Notes under the pieces: model-generated | Database searches by the model: none | What the model was told of the DNA's origin: nothing | What the model saw: the letters and a program-made list of their open reading frames with translations, nothing else | Shown here: positions 18,495 to 29,009 of the stretch, one piece after another | How the letters are laid out: each line of letters begins with the position of its first letter | Numbering within the stretch: the stretch's first letter is position 1 | DNA from: Angiostrongylus vasorum | Taxonomy: Eukaryota > Nematoda > Chromadorea > Rhabditida > Metastrongylidae | DNA: 64,000 nucleotides | Direction of reading: 5' to 3' | Assembly (NCBI GenBank): GCA_018806985.1 | Contig: JADANN010000231.1 | Span: 1 to 64,000 of the forward strand | Made by a program: the position numbers and the translations under genes

Positions 18495-21250
18495 CATTCT
18501 TAATAGTTTTGATATTAGGCATAGTTTTGACACTTACGAGTTCCTCATCAGACTCTGATGTGGACGCCAATTTAGGGTTAGCTTGTCGGTCACTATCTAA
18601 AAGGCTTTCACATTGGAGGCTTCCCCGAATCACCTTCCATGTGGTTCCCAGTGACTCAACTGCGGGATTATCGTCGAGTTGTCATGTAAGATACAACGTG
18701 CGCATGCGTATAGGTTGATCCGGTCCAACTTACACACGGATTTCGTCAACTGAGCTCACCTATATCTTATGGTAAGAACACGGTCGCTTGTAGGTCCGCT
18801 TCCTACTCTCTAACAACATGTGCCGTGTAGTATCATCAGTAGTGATATATGGACTACTCACATGAGATTCTTTGTTTATAAAAGTGATAGTCAGCAAGAT
18901 GTTTTTTACGACATCATCGACTCAAAAGAAGATGACTCCACTTACAGTTAATATCATTTCTCTAAGTGGTAAACATGACGAAGAGCTGGGAAAACGTCTT
19001 CTAATAGATCTGTTTCTACTTTTATGACCACTATAGTATAAAATGTTCATAACAGAACACACATAATCTTAAACCTAAAAAAGCTCACTAAACCTACAGT
19101 TTTGCAGAATATGCACCTTTTTTTCTTTCACGTAGACGTACACAAGATACCAACATCTTCTCTAACCCCCCGTCCGCCTGCTATCAAGATATCATGGAAA
19201 AAATCAGTGTAATCAAAACGCTTGTGAGATCACATCAAAGGTCCACCATAAGACACAACTGTTCTGCCGTCCCGTTAAGGGAAAGTTCTCTAAAAACGCG
19301 ACACTAGCTCGACAAAGTTATTTGACTCTGGGTAGTGCAAATACCCGACAAGGCAGAAAGGGAATATCGAACTTGGTAAAAAAAATCTTAGGAAATATCC
19401 GTTTTGCTGGAAATATCGTAATGTTTTCAACGAGTGCCTGCAGAGTGAAGACTACGCTCTTGACCAGAATTTTTTATCACTGCTATTCTTTGGTATTTTA
19501 GAAGCGAATGGAGAAATGACGATAATGAAGACTCGATTGGATTTCCCGAATCCTGTCTTGTTACTGCTTCCCACCCGCTCTCGATTTTCTCCGAAATGAA
19601 CTTGAATAGTTTTGGCAAGATGCTATTGGCGACTAGAGCAAAGCCGACATGCGCATTGATGGAGAGTTCCGATTAAACTTCCGTTTGCCTTTTCGAAAAC
19701 TATCACTGACGCAGTGTGGTGGTCGATGATCTCAACAAGGCGAAGAAAAGCTAAAATTGCGGAGAAGGAAGCAAACAACTTTCATGAAAAACTCATACCG
19801 CAGAGGAAATCAAACCAAAAATTAGTGTTTCAGTGGTTGCAAAAAAAACCTTTATTTGTGAACGAATACAGTTTAATGAACGTGGCCCGCAGCTTTAGAG
19901 CGGAGGTGCACGGCAAGGAAAGAACGGCCATTTCGTGCCTTCCAGTGTAATACTTTTAACCTAAGCACTATTGTCAACAGGTCAGTTCTTACTAGTTTGG
20001 AAGAATGTTGTGGATAAGAAAGGATAAATAAATGAGCAGCGAAGAATTTTTTTGATTTTCGTGATTTTTTTAGCGATTTTTTTGAAGTTGTCTTAAGTTT
20101 GTAAAATTAGTAACTGTTGATTAAAATCACTTCATGATCTTTCCATGTGGTTGATTATCTAATGTTCACTCATCGCAATGATTTCAATGATCCTACCTTG
20201 GAACACCAAGACTGATAATAACCCTAGTTGATGCTATGATTAACTTCTGGCTCATGACTACGAGAAATTCTAGCACCATTTTCTATTCAAATGATATGCT
20301 GCTATAGGTAAGGTACTTGTTCTTTGAAGTTAGCAACCTCTCTCACAGCTTTCATAGACAGCAGTCTACTCCCATGCAACTCTGTGCCATCACGGTTGAT
20401 AACTATTCGTGGTATTAATATGTTCCAAATTAAATTCCTAGGGAGGAATCTCATATTACTTATCAATTTATCAGTTTAAGCCGAGCGAGTTAACGAACCA
20501 CGTTCGAAATCCACAGTATCCTTAAGTTGTGATGAGACGGACCGTAAACCACTGAGAGGACAATAACAGTCATTGAATACCTTGAGATGCCAGTCAACAG
20601 AAAGATTCATCTTTTTACATTCGTTGTACCCTCAATTTCTTGCATGAGTTTTATTTTAAAGTTTAAGCAGAATTTATACACTGCTAATGGGATTCAATAC
20701 GCTGATTTTCACGAATCCATTGCATTCACTGTTTTCGCCATCTAGTGAACATTTGTTTAGCATCATAAAACTTTTTTCTCTTTCCTCTTACAGTTCCACA
20801 TATCGTCGAAAACTAATCTGTGTCGAAACGGCCTGGGTTGCTTATAGATGGAAATCGAACCCTCAGCACAAAAAAGAATTGTTTCCCCATTCTCTGAGTT
20901 TTGTAGCGATAAAAGTGAAAAATAGCTATTAGTTTAGCATGCGGCTGACTTTTAAAAGATGTGAAAAGGTGGATCCACAAGATTTATTATCCAGAAAATG
21001 AAATTTCTAGTAGGAAGACGCATTTCGCAAGTTACGAATTCCGATTTGTGAGACTCTTCTTTAAGCTTTCCCAATCTATTTATTTATTTGTTTTTTTTGT
21101 TAAGAAACTGCTAAATAGTTCACCTTCTGTTTTGTCATACAGTTTTAATAAAAACCACTTGTATTTAGGATGCACATCACATGAAATTCGTTATAATTGG
21201 TGGTATTCAAACAGTAATAGGTCACTCACTTCATACTTAAAGTAAAGGAG
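18495..21250. other. no confident gene; possible chemoreceptor remnants at the end
   Basis: Most of this holds nothing I recognise. At 20793 a splice-acceptor-like TCTTACAG precedes a short frame beginning FHISSKTNL, which recalls the fHxNxK motif after TM1 of nematode sra/srab receptors and stops soon after. This might be an upstream exon relic of the pseudogene at 22.4 kb, but the support is weak. Confidence 0.3.
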
Positions 21251-21257
21251 AAGAGGA

Positions 21258-21525
21258 TAAAGCTCTCGGCGTGGTTCACTCCCCTGAGGAATGATCCATG
21301 CACTACTTCATGAAGCATTGTTAGAGGGGGCTAAATACACATCTGGCCTATACAATGACTCGCGATGGCCTACCGAGGTATCGAGTCAGTGCTGCTGTCC
21401 TCCCAGTCAGGTCTGGTACCAATCTGCTAACCACCGAGAGATGGAAGGTTTGGTAAGCATGGGCTGCGCGATCGAACCCATATGTACTCTAGGACACCTC
21501 TAACCACCACGTTGGACGCACCCTT
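21258..21525 (-). mobile_element. tRNA-derived SINE, minus strand
   Basis: The reverse complement gives GTGGTGGTTAGAGGTGTCC (A box region), GGGTTCGATCG (B box) and the body words AACCTTCCATCTCTCGG and TGGTACCAGACCTGACTGGG, ending in a GATCATTCCTCAGGGGA-like 3' part. Same family as 23.5, 34.6, 38.1 and 56.6 kb. Confidence 0.65.
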
Positions 21526-21529
21526 ACTG

Positions 21530-21830
21530 AAGCCTCATATTTTAATTTCCAATCATGATTTCATTTCGGTTTTGCCTTTTACAACTTAAAATGCACGTGT
21601 AAGTTCAAAAGCTTCCTTCTTGCTTGGCGTAAATCACTGTGAGCTTAGGTATATTTATTTAAAGTTGTGAACCTACGTAATACTCTAGTACGTATGATGG
21701 ATATGGGCGACAAGTGGTGCAATTATGGTGATGCCGTTCAATAGTGCGAGGGGTGTGGTTCACGTCTTAGGCTAAAAGAGCCCTATCATCCAACAGCGGT
21801 CAGGCAATCAGTATCACACATGTCTGCTGA
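21530..21830. other. no gene recognised
   Basis: No coding or repeat signal seen. Confidence 0.45.
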
Positions 21831-21834
21831 AAGC

Positions 21835-22090
21835 TCTTTTCAAGCTGGGAAGGTTACGAATCCTTGTATTGAAGAGTTGGGAAAGCTTTTTGCTCGGCTA
21901 TCATAGTATTTCAGTGAGAGTCCATTCGACCAGCATCCAACGAATTTTAAAACGAAAACAGAAGCCCTCAAGTCGTTGCCAAATCCACACACGAATCCGA
22001 GAACTTTCTTAGGTAACGGGTGTAAGAAAACAAATCGAATAGAACAATTCCTGAGAGCCGCACAATAAATCTGAAGGCAGATGATGTAGA
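21835..22090 (+). mobile_element. SINE body, 5' head missing
   Basis: The words AGTCCATTCGACCAGCATCC, GAACTTTCTTAGG and AGAGCCGCACAATAAATC follow the 3' body of the SINE copies at 2.7 and 16.6 kb. No tRNA-like head. Confidence 0.5.
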
Positions 22091-22444
22091 AATAAAACAA
22101 ATGCATGGAGATCAACGCACATTTGTTGCAAACTGGTTTTTGATGAGATTCTATGAGCTCTAACAATACGTGTAGAAGCGACAGATAGGTGCTCAGTTCG
22201 TCAACATCCGTATACTTATTTTCCCACCATCGTCTACCTCTCGTTGAATTCTGACATATTTTGATTCTTCTAGGTTGTCCAGCTTTTTTTTGTCAACTTG
22301 AATGACAAGGAGCCGAATCGTTGCATTTTACGACTATTTTTTCATTATTAACGATAAATAAATGAATGCTATACATATCCGTCACATCATTTACAGTTCT
22401 CTTCAATCGTAATTCAATCAACACGAAGCTAGTACTATTTTCAG

Positions 22445-22624
22445 CTTTCTAGTGATTTTGAAAAACACGAGACATGATTATATCATGGAACTGGTGTTAA
22501 AACGGATTCTGCCTTAGCTCTTCGCAAAATATGTGTCGCTGGTGGTCTCGGATTCACCGTATCCTCTTTGTGCCTTGCTACTGAACGTTGTATAGCTACG
22601 ATCGCTTATGTGACATACGAAAAG
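22445..22624 (+). pseudogene. nematode chemoreceptor relic, exon with TM3 (sra/srab/sre type)
   Basis: After the acceptor TATTTTCAG the first frame reads FLVILKNTRHDYIMEL. One frame shift near 22490 leads to ALALRKICVAGGLGF and then SSLCLATERCIATIAYVTYEK. The pattern of an LR, then a hydrophobic TM3, then ERCIAT and YE is typical of the sra/srab/sre superfamily of seven-transmembrane chemosensory receptors, expressed in sensory neurons. The exon would end at AAG followed by GCATGT, a GC in place of the usual GT donor. The frame shift argues for a pseudogene. Later exons of the same type follow on the same strand and in order. Confidence 0.5.
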
Positions 22625-23077
22625 GCATGTTCCATTTATTTTTAGAACTTTTCATTTAGCAAAAAGATTCAGCGATGTTTAAACCACATTAATTTTTAAT
22701 CTCGAGAATAGAAGAGATTAAAGCTTCCGATGGAATTTCCTAATATTTTGAATAATCTTCCAAAATAATTCATTGTGAATAACCAAGTTAGTTTTTCATT
22801 TGAATTTCTCCTCTTTTATGTGGGTATATAGATCAGAATAGTCAGGCGCAATCTTCGCATACTTGTACCCTGGTTCAATCGCGATCAATCGCACATGTAG
22901 TCTTTCCACAGTTGAAACCAGATAAGTTTATAAACAATCCTGTTAAAGCCATCAATCTAATTAAGTCCAGTGGTTGTTATAGCGAACATAGAATATGAAT
23001 GTGAGTGTTATTTTGATAGTGAAGCAAGTGATTTCCTTCAGATCCTATACTTCACCTTTATTTGATTGTAGATGACA

Positions 23078-23310
23078 GGGGGCGAATAGCACAATGGTAG
23101 TGATGTCCGTTATCACAAGCATGGTGCTAGTTCGATTCCGTTCCGGGCCAACCAAGCCTCTCATCCCTCCGGGGTGGAGAAATTTGTACTTGTCTGGGAA
23201 AAAAATCACTCTCTGAAATCCAATTGGGATCGCTCCAACCCGGCTATCTCAGGACTCAGGGAGAACTGCTCGACTAGCATTCTATGACATCCAAGACTTT
23301 TCTTGTTTGT
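23078..23310 (+). mobile_element. tRNA-derived SINE in the chemoreceptor relic
   Basis: A box AATAGCACAATGGTAGTGA, B box AGTTCGATTCCG, body CCAACCAAGCCTCTCATCCC, then TACTTGTCTGGG and a CTATCTCAGGACTCAGG-type 3' part. It lies between the TM3 and TM5 exon relics. Confidence 0.65.
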
Positions 23311-23319
23311 ATTTTTTAG

Positions 23320-23490
23320 GATCAAAAAATTTTCGCGACCATAATTTATGGAATGGATATGATCGCACTTTTAATACTCATCGCGTTGTATTTCAGTGAT
23401 GTCTTAGCGATTCTGTTGTTTATTTATGAAAGAACAATGTTCTGGAGCAGTGACAAGAAAACTGGAGTCATATTTCTCCTGGCTTATATC
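23320..23490 (+). pseudogene. chemoreceptor relic, exon with TM5
   Basis: Directly after the acceptor ATTTTTTAG an open frame reads DQKIFATIIYGMDMIALL, then a long hydrophobic run (ILIALYFSDVLAILLFIYE) and RTMFWSSDKK. One long hydrophobic helix and a basic end fit TM5 and the start of the cytoplasmic loop. The exon's 3' border is unclear because a SINE begins a few bases downstream; GGA followed by GTCATA near 23467 is one candidate donor. Assignment to the same gene as the TM3 exon rests on order, strand and type. Confidence 0.45.
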
Positions 23491-23494
23491 GTTT

Positions 23495-23790
23495 GGAACG
23501 CTCGGTGGCGCAGTGATTTGAGGCGCCTTGCAATGCAGATGGGTTCGATCCCAGCTCCCAGCCCCACCAAGGTCTCCATCTCTCCGGGGTCGGCAAATCG
23601 GTGCCAGACTTGTCCGGGAGAATAGCAGCACTGGCTCAATACACAGCGACCACCGCGAGTCATTGTACAGGCCAGATATTCATTGAATGGCCTCTAGCCG
23701 TGTTCAATGAAGTCAATGCATGGCGCATCCTCCAAAGATTGATCAATGCCGCGAGCTTTGTTCTTCATTTTTTTGTATCATTTAGTTTGC
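23495..23790 (+). mobile_element. tRNA-derived SINE in the chemoreceptor relic
   Basis: A box GGTGGCGCAGTGATTTGAGG, B box GGGTTCGATCCC (23541-23552), body CCCCACCAAGGTCTCCATC and GTGCCAGACTTGTCCGGGAG, 3' part GATTGATCAATGCCGCGAGC. Closest to the copy at 56.6 kb. Confidence 0.75.
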
Positions 23791-23847
23791 CTAGTATATT
23801 TCACCATTATTTCATTCGTATTCCAAGGCACTCTTGCGGGTTCACAG

Positions 23848-23955
23848 TTGAGAGTATCATCAACTCGATTCTAGTCACGTGAAAATATCGCAACGACACG
23901 TCTAATGACACCTGTCATGCTCGTGGTGACACTTCTCACCACACCATCACAATGG
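23848..23955 (+). pseudogene. chemoreceptor relic, exon with TM6 and a nonsense codon
   Basis: From the acceptor GGTTCACAG the frame is LRVSSTRF, then TAG (23872-23874), then SRENIATTRLMTPVML and VVTLLTTPSQW, up to the consensus donor GTGAGT. In this receptor superfamily the stretch before TM6 commonly reads LSxRFQxxEN. The TAG occupies the place of the glutamine, as if CAG had become TAG. Both exon borders are in phase 0. The mutation supports pseudogene status. Confidence 0.5.
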
Positions 23956-23959
23956 GTGA

Positions 23960-25295
23960 GTTCGTGTCATTTTTTTTCGCAAGTGTTGTTGATAGCTCTT
24001 TTCATTTTTTATCCATTTTTTATCCAGTGTGAGTTAAAAAATAGGTTAGTATTTGAATTTATCCATCAAAGACAGGGCTGCATACGACAACACAACTTTC
24101 TTAATTACATTCATTGATAGAATTCAATCAAGACATCCACGTAGCTGTAATCGATATGCACATTTTCCTTTTCAGGATAGTAGCTTCACTTTTGTAGTAA
24201 TGAGTGCAAAAAGGTTTGGTTGTTTTATTTTTAGCTACCTAATCTGGACGGGGAAACTGTGGTTGCCACGAAAACTCTCGAAGAAGTTGTAATTTTTGCG
24301 CCGTGCTCCGAATATCAGGCTATATTTTGATTAGGATTGTTTCCTTACAAGTAAGGTTTTGTAGGGCGATTAGAGACTTACTTCTACGGATTTTTTCAGA
24401 CGGAATTTAATGCATGAATTAAACCGCTAAGAGGAATTAAATCACTAAGAGAATCTGGTTTCTTATGCTAAGGAAATGTAAGGAAAACTTACTTTTCACC
24501 ACCATGCCACTCTTTGTTCAGACTATTTCCTAGCATTCGCACATTATTTTACAAGCCTCTCTAATACGGGCCTTTCGAATAGCAAGAGCTATTATTAACT
24601 CTCTCGAAGTCGTAGTTTGATCTATGGAATAAGAATATCTTTTTTTTTCGAAAGGCTGATATTTTCTGTAATTCTACCTGTGTATCTGTGCGTGGGTGCA
24701 CTTGTTCCGGGCTGTCTTCTGCACATCGATTCGGCGGAAAGAATCAAATGAATGGGTCGTATTTAGCATGCTATTCAAGCTTGCCTCCAGCGAATAATCC
24801 TCACATCTATTCCGAGAGAGCCACTTTATATTTATTCTGAACAATAGATTCAGACAGCCTACCCATACCTTTCTTCTAACTACAACAATAAAAATAAATG
24901 GCTTCATAAGTCTTCGTCTTTCTCGAGTGAGTCAATCTGCAGAGGAACTCTTGCACACGACAAGAAACATTTAGTGATTCATACTCGAGTTAGTAAATGA
25001 TTAAAGGTTGATAGAGGTAATGCATACGTTCATAGAAGTGTCTCTGTCTCTAATAGTTTCTCTTCAGTTTTTAACTAAGCAAGTCCCACACTCATTCTCG
25101 ACACATCAGTTCAATACGACCGTCTTTTCAAGCTATTAGAGCAATTTTCTCTAATTGCTTTATGCTTTTGAGTGGTCAGGTTGTCACATTTAGTTTTGAA
25201 TTCAAAAACTAAATGACTCGACTTGACGTCTTATTGCTTCGCATTGGTAGAGGAAAATTCCTGACCATGGTATTGTGATATAAATATACCAAAAG
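23960..25295. other. no confident gene
   Basis: If the chemoreceptor exons belong together, this is intron. A short frame near 24075 (AAYDNTTFLITF) might be the missing exon between TM6 and TM7, but it has no good borders. No repeats recognised. Confidence 0.35.
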
Positions 25296-25299
25296 AATT

Positions 25300-25560
25300 T
25301 GCAAAACTGGGAAGCACAGGTGTACTTCAAACTTTCATTCCCGTTGACGGGTCACTGCTGATAACAACGTTATGGCAAAAAAAGTGGCTGAGAGAAATGC
25401 AAAGCAAGGGCCTCGATGGTTCAGCGGGTAACATGTGAGCTCTTGGAAGGACTGATTTTGGGCTCGAAGCCCACTTAGGGTTCCGTGTCTTGCAAATATC
25501 TCATTATGGTTGTGGATAAGACCGGTCAAAACCACCACTATAAAAAATATACTTTCCGAT
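25300..25560 (+). mobile_element. family C / tRNA-like repeat
   Basis: Words in order: TTGCAAAACT, CATTCCCGTTGACGGGTCAC, AGTGGCTGAGAGAAATGCAA, a tRNA-like CCTCGATGGTTCAGCGGG and GGGCTCGAAGCCC, then TTGCAAATATCTCATTATGG. Same order as 44.62-44.90 kb. Confidence 0.55.
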
Positions 25561-25659
25561 CTTTCTTGGCTAGTTAAAACCTAGTTATAAATGCGTTAAA
25601 ATCCCATTATGACGGTTTTTTGTGGGCTATATAGCATAGTACTTGGAGGTGTCTTGCAA

Positions 25660-25985
25660 TTCTTACGTGGTCACGATTTCTTTTCCATGATTCACCATCA
25701 CATCTACTATGCGGGTCCGAGAACTTCTTGCATTCGGTTCGTTTTCCTCGCACTCATCCTTCACAATGGTCTCCGAACATTTCGCATGTTGTTTCGGCTG
25801 CTGCTTGGATTTCGTCTCCTTTATGAATGTCATAGAGTGCTGGTCGAGTCGACTCTCCTTGCAGTCTTGGAAATAGCCTAGCTAAGGCGTTCCCACGTGA
25901 ATTGAGCAAGAGGATATCGGCCGAACCAGCATCTTACTTCCTGAAGGACTGCATTACTCTAACTACTGCGCTATCCTCCCGATCC
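25660..25985 (-). mobile_element. SINE, minus strand (family G)
   Basis: Matches 26530-26840 over its body: AGAACTTCTTGCATTCGGTT, CTTGGAAATAGCC and AAGGCGTTCCCACG. At its right edge the minus strand reads AGGATAGCGCAGTAGTTAGA, an A-box-like SINE head. Confidence 0.55.
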
Positions 25986-26039
25986 ACTATCTATTCATGA
26001 ATTAATAACAATCTGTTTGTGAAGATAGGAACACTGACT

Positions 26040-26200
26040 TGATGCATTGGCAGGCCACTAAAGCTCATTGTGGCCTGACATGGTTTCAATCATTTCTATC
26101 AATGGAATCTAATGCACGTCCATCCCTAAAGGAATGATTAACGCAGAAAGCTTTATTGTTTCATTATCTAATATTGTTTTAGCGGCTACCTAGTATATTT
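26040..26200 (+). mobile_element. SINE 3' part
   Basis: CAGGCCACTAAAGC, ATGGAATCTAATGCACG, AGGAATGATTAACGC and GCCTAGTATATTT-like words follow the 3' half of the 23.5 kb SINE. The head is missing. Confidence 0.45.
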
Positions 26201-26529
26201 GTCAAAAGTGTAGTTCAAAATCACCGTCGTTTACCGTTTTATTAGTTGTCTACAATTCTGTTCTCAAAATCGCTAACGATCGAATGGTTCAACTATTACT
26301 TTTCTACCGATGTCGACATCATTGCAGGGCTCGCTTGTAAGAGAAAATTAATGAGTATGCTTGGTAATTTGTAATTAGAATCGCTGGAAATCACATTAAC
26401 ATCCTCTAACGTCACAATCCGATGAGCTAACAAGCTGGTTGACCAGAAATCATAGTTGACTATTTATTCACCAGGGTGAACTTTGGTCATGTAGATTTTA
26501 AAACAAGTTAATATTTTTTATTTTATTTT

Positions 26530-26845
26530 GCATGACCGGTCATCGGATCTACTGTGTGGATCTCAGCACTTCTTGCATTCGATTCGTTTTCCTCACGCAT
26601 TCATCGTCCACGACGGTCTTCGAACACTTCGCGTATTGTTTCTCCTGCTTGAGGATTTCGTCCTCTTTATGAATATCGTAGACTACTAGACCAGCCAATT
26701 CCTCTTATAGTCTTGGAAATAGCCGGGCTAACGCGTTCCTACGCGGATTTGAGGGAACGTTGGGACGGGGATCGAACTAGCGTCTTTTGCTTCATGATCG
26801 ACCGCACCACTAACCACTGTGCTATCCCCGCCCCCAAATACCGCT
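26530..26845 (-). mobile_element. tRNA-derived SINE, minus strand, well preserved head
   Basis: The minus strand reads GGGGATAGCACAGTGGTTAG (A box), CTAGTTCGATCCCCGTCCC (B box and a stem that could pair with the start), then the body. The first 70 nt could nearly fold as a tRNA, but an acceptor stem match is only partial and the body follows directly, so this is a SINE and not a tRNA gene. Confidence 0.65.
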
Positions 26846-26849
26846 ATTA

Positions 26850-27185
26850 AAAACTAATAGTAGCAGTAGCAATAAAATAAGCGCCAACGGCGGAGCTAAT
26901 GAAAACATGCTATCGCGGATCATATGAGAGCATCTTTTTCTCCGTTTCTTCTTCTTTTTTTTGCCTAATGCATTCATGAAAGTTATCTGCACATTCTTTA
27001 TGCTGCTACACATGAAAAACTACGCTAAAGAATAAGTGTTTCTGTGACAAAATTCCCATGCTGAAGCCTGCCTGGGCTACAATGTTGTATTTGTGTAAGG
27101 ATGAATCCCTCTTTTTTGAAATATTTTCGCCTACATTAGTAGGCATTAAGCAATGCCTACTGAACAATTAAAATGTAATTTCTAC
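26850..27185. other. no gene recognised
   Basis: No supportable feature. Confidence 0.45.
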
Positions 27186-27189
27186 AGTA

Positions 27190-27490
27190 TCAAAGTAGAT
27201 TACTAGTGAAATATATGGATTTTTCACTTCTACAAGTCATTTGCTTGCAAGCATTCGTCTGTGCTCTCCTCAAAAGACGTTTGCATCGACTGGTTGATGT
27301 GAAAGAAAAGTGGTTAAGAATGATACCTGTTGCCCCAGTACAAAAACAGTTGATTAGTTGGGATATCTCTGATGTTCTCCCCATTCTCCTAACATCAGCT
27401 ATGTTAACTTCGTTACTATTTGGATTTTGCAAGAAAAATTTTCGGCGAAATAGATTCACTAGTGCAAACCCAGTATTAATCTACTTTGCA
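27190..27490. repeat. 300-bp unit with short inverted ends, open on both strands
   Basis: The left end CAAAGTAGATTA-CTAGTGAA is mirrored by TTCACTAG, and 14 bp later by TAATCTACTTTG. The interior is open on the plus strand (27206-27514, 102 codons, hydrophobic) and on the minus strand (27459-27190, 89 codons, with a CKRLLRRAQTNACK segment). I recognise neither frame. It could be a small MITE or a chance pair. Confidence 0.35.
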
Positions 27491-27494
27491 ATTA

Positions 27495-28485
27495 ATTATC
27501 TTCAAAGTCGTTGACTAACTGGTTAAACACTGTTTGTCACTTGTTGTGTGTAATCTGGTAAATGATCAAGTGATTTGAGCGGACATTTGTGAACTCTCAA
27601 TTGATCTCTGTTTTTCTTCAGAAGGACATGAAGAGCACCATAACTTTTGTACGACGTGGCGGCTAGATGCTGTGAAGCAGCGAAGTAGTTGTTTCTGAAT
27701 TGTCGGTCTATGCCATTATATAGTCAATTCACTGTTCATTTTCAATTTCAATTCAAGAGCTTCATGAAGGAGATGTATTTGCTGGCCCTTACGAACCTGC
27801 TGGGGGCTGAAAACTTACTGTATATCCTAATATACACCTTCTTACCAAAATGAGCTCGGTGGAGCGCTGAGGCTGATGACATTAATGTGGAAAATAACAC
27901 CCAGTTGTTTCCAACAAATTGATAAACTAAACCGTTGTAATGGATTTAGCATTTTCTGGATGAAAATATTACAAAAATAAAGAAAAAGCTTATATTCTAG
28001 CCACACAATCGTGTTATGGATATCGTGTTTTTGCAAATTACTGCATTCAAAACATCGGAATCCAATGTTCTTCTTCAGCTACAATCGCTCGATCTGTAGC
28101 GCTTTTTTCATTTGACGCGATGCATGACTATTTGAGCAAGTCTTTTTTGTGGAGTAGCGAGGAATCCGTGGCGTGCCATTTCTAGATCCTTATGAAAGAC
28201 AATCGCTGTATGAATCGTTGACCAATGCGAATTGGACTAAAGTTTGCCACTTTGCGATGAGATTTATTTCTGGCTTATGAGATTAAATTTTTGGTGTTGC
28301 TTTACTCTTAGTTCAGTTTGAAAATGTCTAGCTCTTACTAACGTTGGATGACTCTGTTTTTGCTGAATGAATCAGCAAGAGTTGAACATTGCGTTTCAAA
28401 GCCCACAAAGATCAACCCTGTGACACAATGAGGCACTAAGCCAACCGTTAGGGAGGAAAATGATTGCTTCCTCCATTTTTAACAA
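27495..28485. other. no gene recognised
   Basis: No coding or repeat signal that I can support; intronic if the chemoreceptor exons belong to one gene. Confidence 0.4.
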
Positions 28486-28489
28486 GGAA

Positions 28490-28775
28490 TAAAGGATAAA
28501 ACATGAACCGTTCAGCATTCATCAATCCCGTAAATGAAACGCAAATCCGGATTCTTTAAGAAGTAGAGGTGACTGAACACGTGTTTGGCCTATCCAGTGA
28601 CTTTCGGATGTCTACCGATGTGCCAGCTCAAGGTTTTCCTTCTTCGAGACTAATCCAATATCCATTTACCACTCAAGATAATTGAAGCGGTTAGCTTGCC
28701 TAACGCGTGGGATTGAACTAACGAACACATTTGTGTTGCAGACTACTGTGCTAAATGGAGCCTACCACTTTTAAA
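28490..28775 (-). mobile_element. tRNA-derived SINE, minus strand
   Basis: The reverse complement gives TTTAGCACAGTAGTCTGCAA (A box), TTAGTTCAATCCCACGCG (B box) and a 3' part with ACGGGATTGATGAATGC. It ends about 20 bp upstream of the receptor's last exon. Confidence 0.6.
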
Positions 28776-28792
28776 GCAGTGGTTATTTTCAG

Positions 28793-29005
28793 GTTTCATT
28801 GTTGCGAGTTATGACGTTTGTGTTGGCCATCGTGCTACCGTATTTCCATTTTCAAATTAAACGTTCGCTCTTACGTATTTCACGTCTACAACGATGTTTT
28901 TCTGAGCACTTCGCATTGGCCGATACCAACACTGTAAATCACGTTCAAGATACCTATTTTGAAAAGCTAAGGAGGCAATGGCATTCTCATGCTGTTCGTC
29001 TTTAA
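28793..29005 (+). pseudogene. chemoreceptor last exon: TM7 and C-terminal tail (sra/srab type)
   Basis: After a strong acceptor (TATTTTCAG) the frame reads VSLLRVMTFVLAIVLPYF, then HFQIKRSLLRISRLQRC and a tail containing TYFEKLRRQW, ending in TAA at 29003-29005. A hydrophobic TM7 with a proline, a basic stretch, and a YFxxLxxQW tail are what I expect of srab/sra receptors. The exon itself is intact. Whether it belongs with the exons at 22.4-24.0 kb or to a separate receptor is open; the 4.8 kb gap holds at least four SINEs. Confidence 0.5.
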
Positions 29006-29009
29006 CTAC

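Noticed and set aside
26760..26840. Possible tRNA gene on the minus strand
   Set aside because: A and B boxes are present, but the acceptor stem is imperfect and the unit continues into a SINE body found elsewhere.
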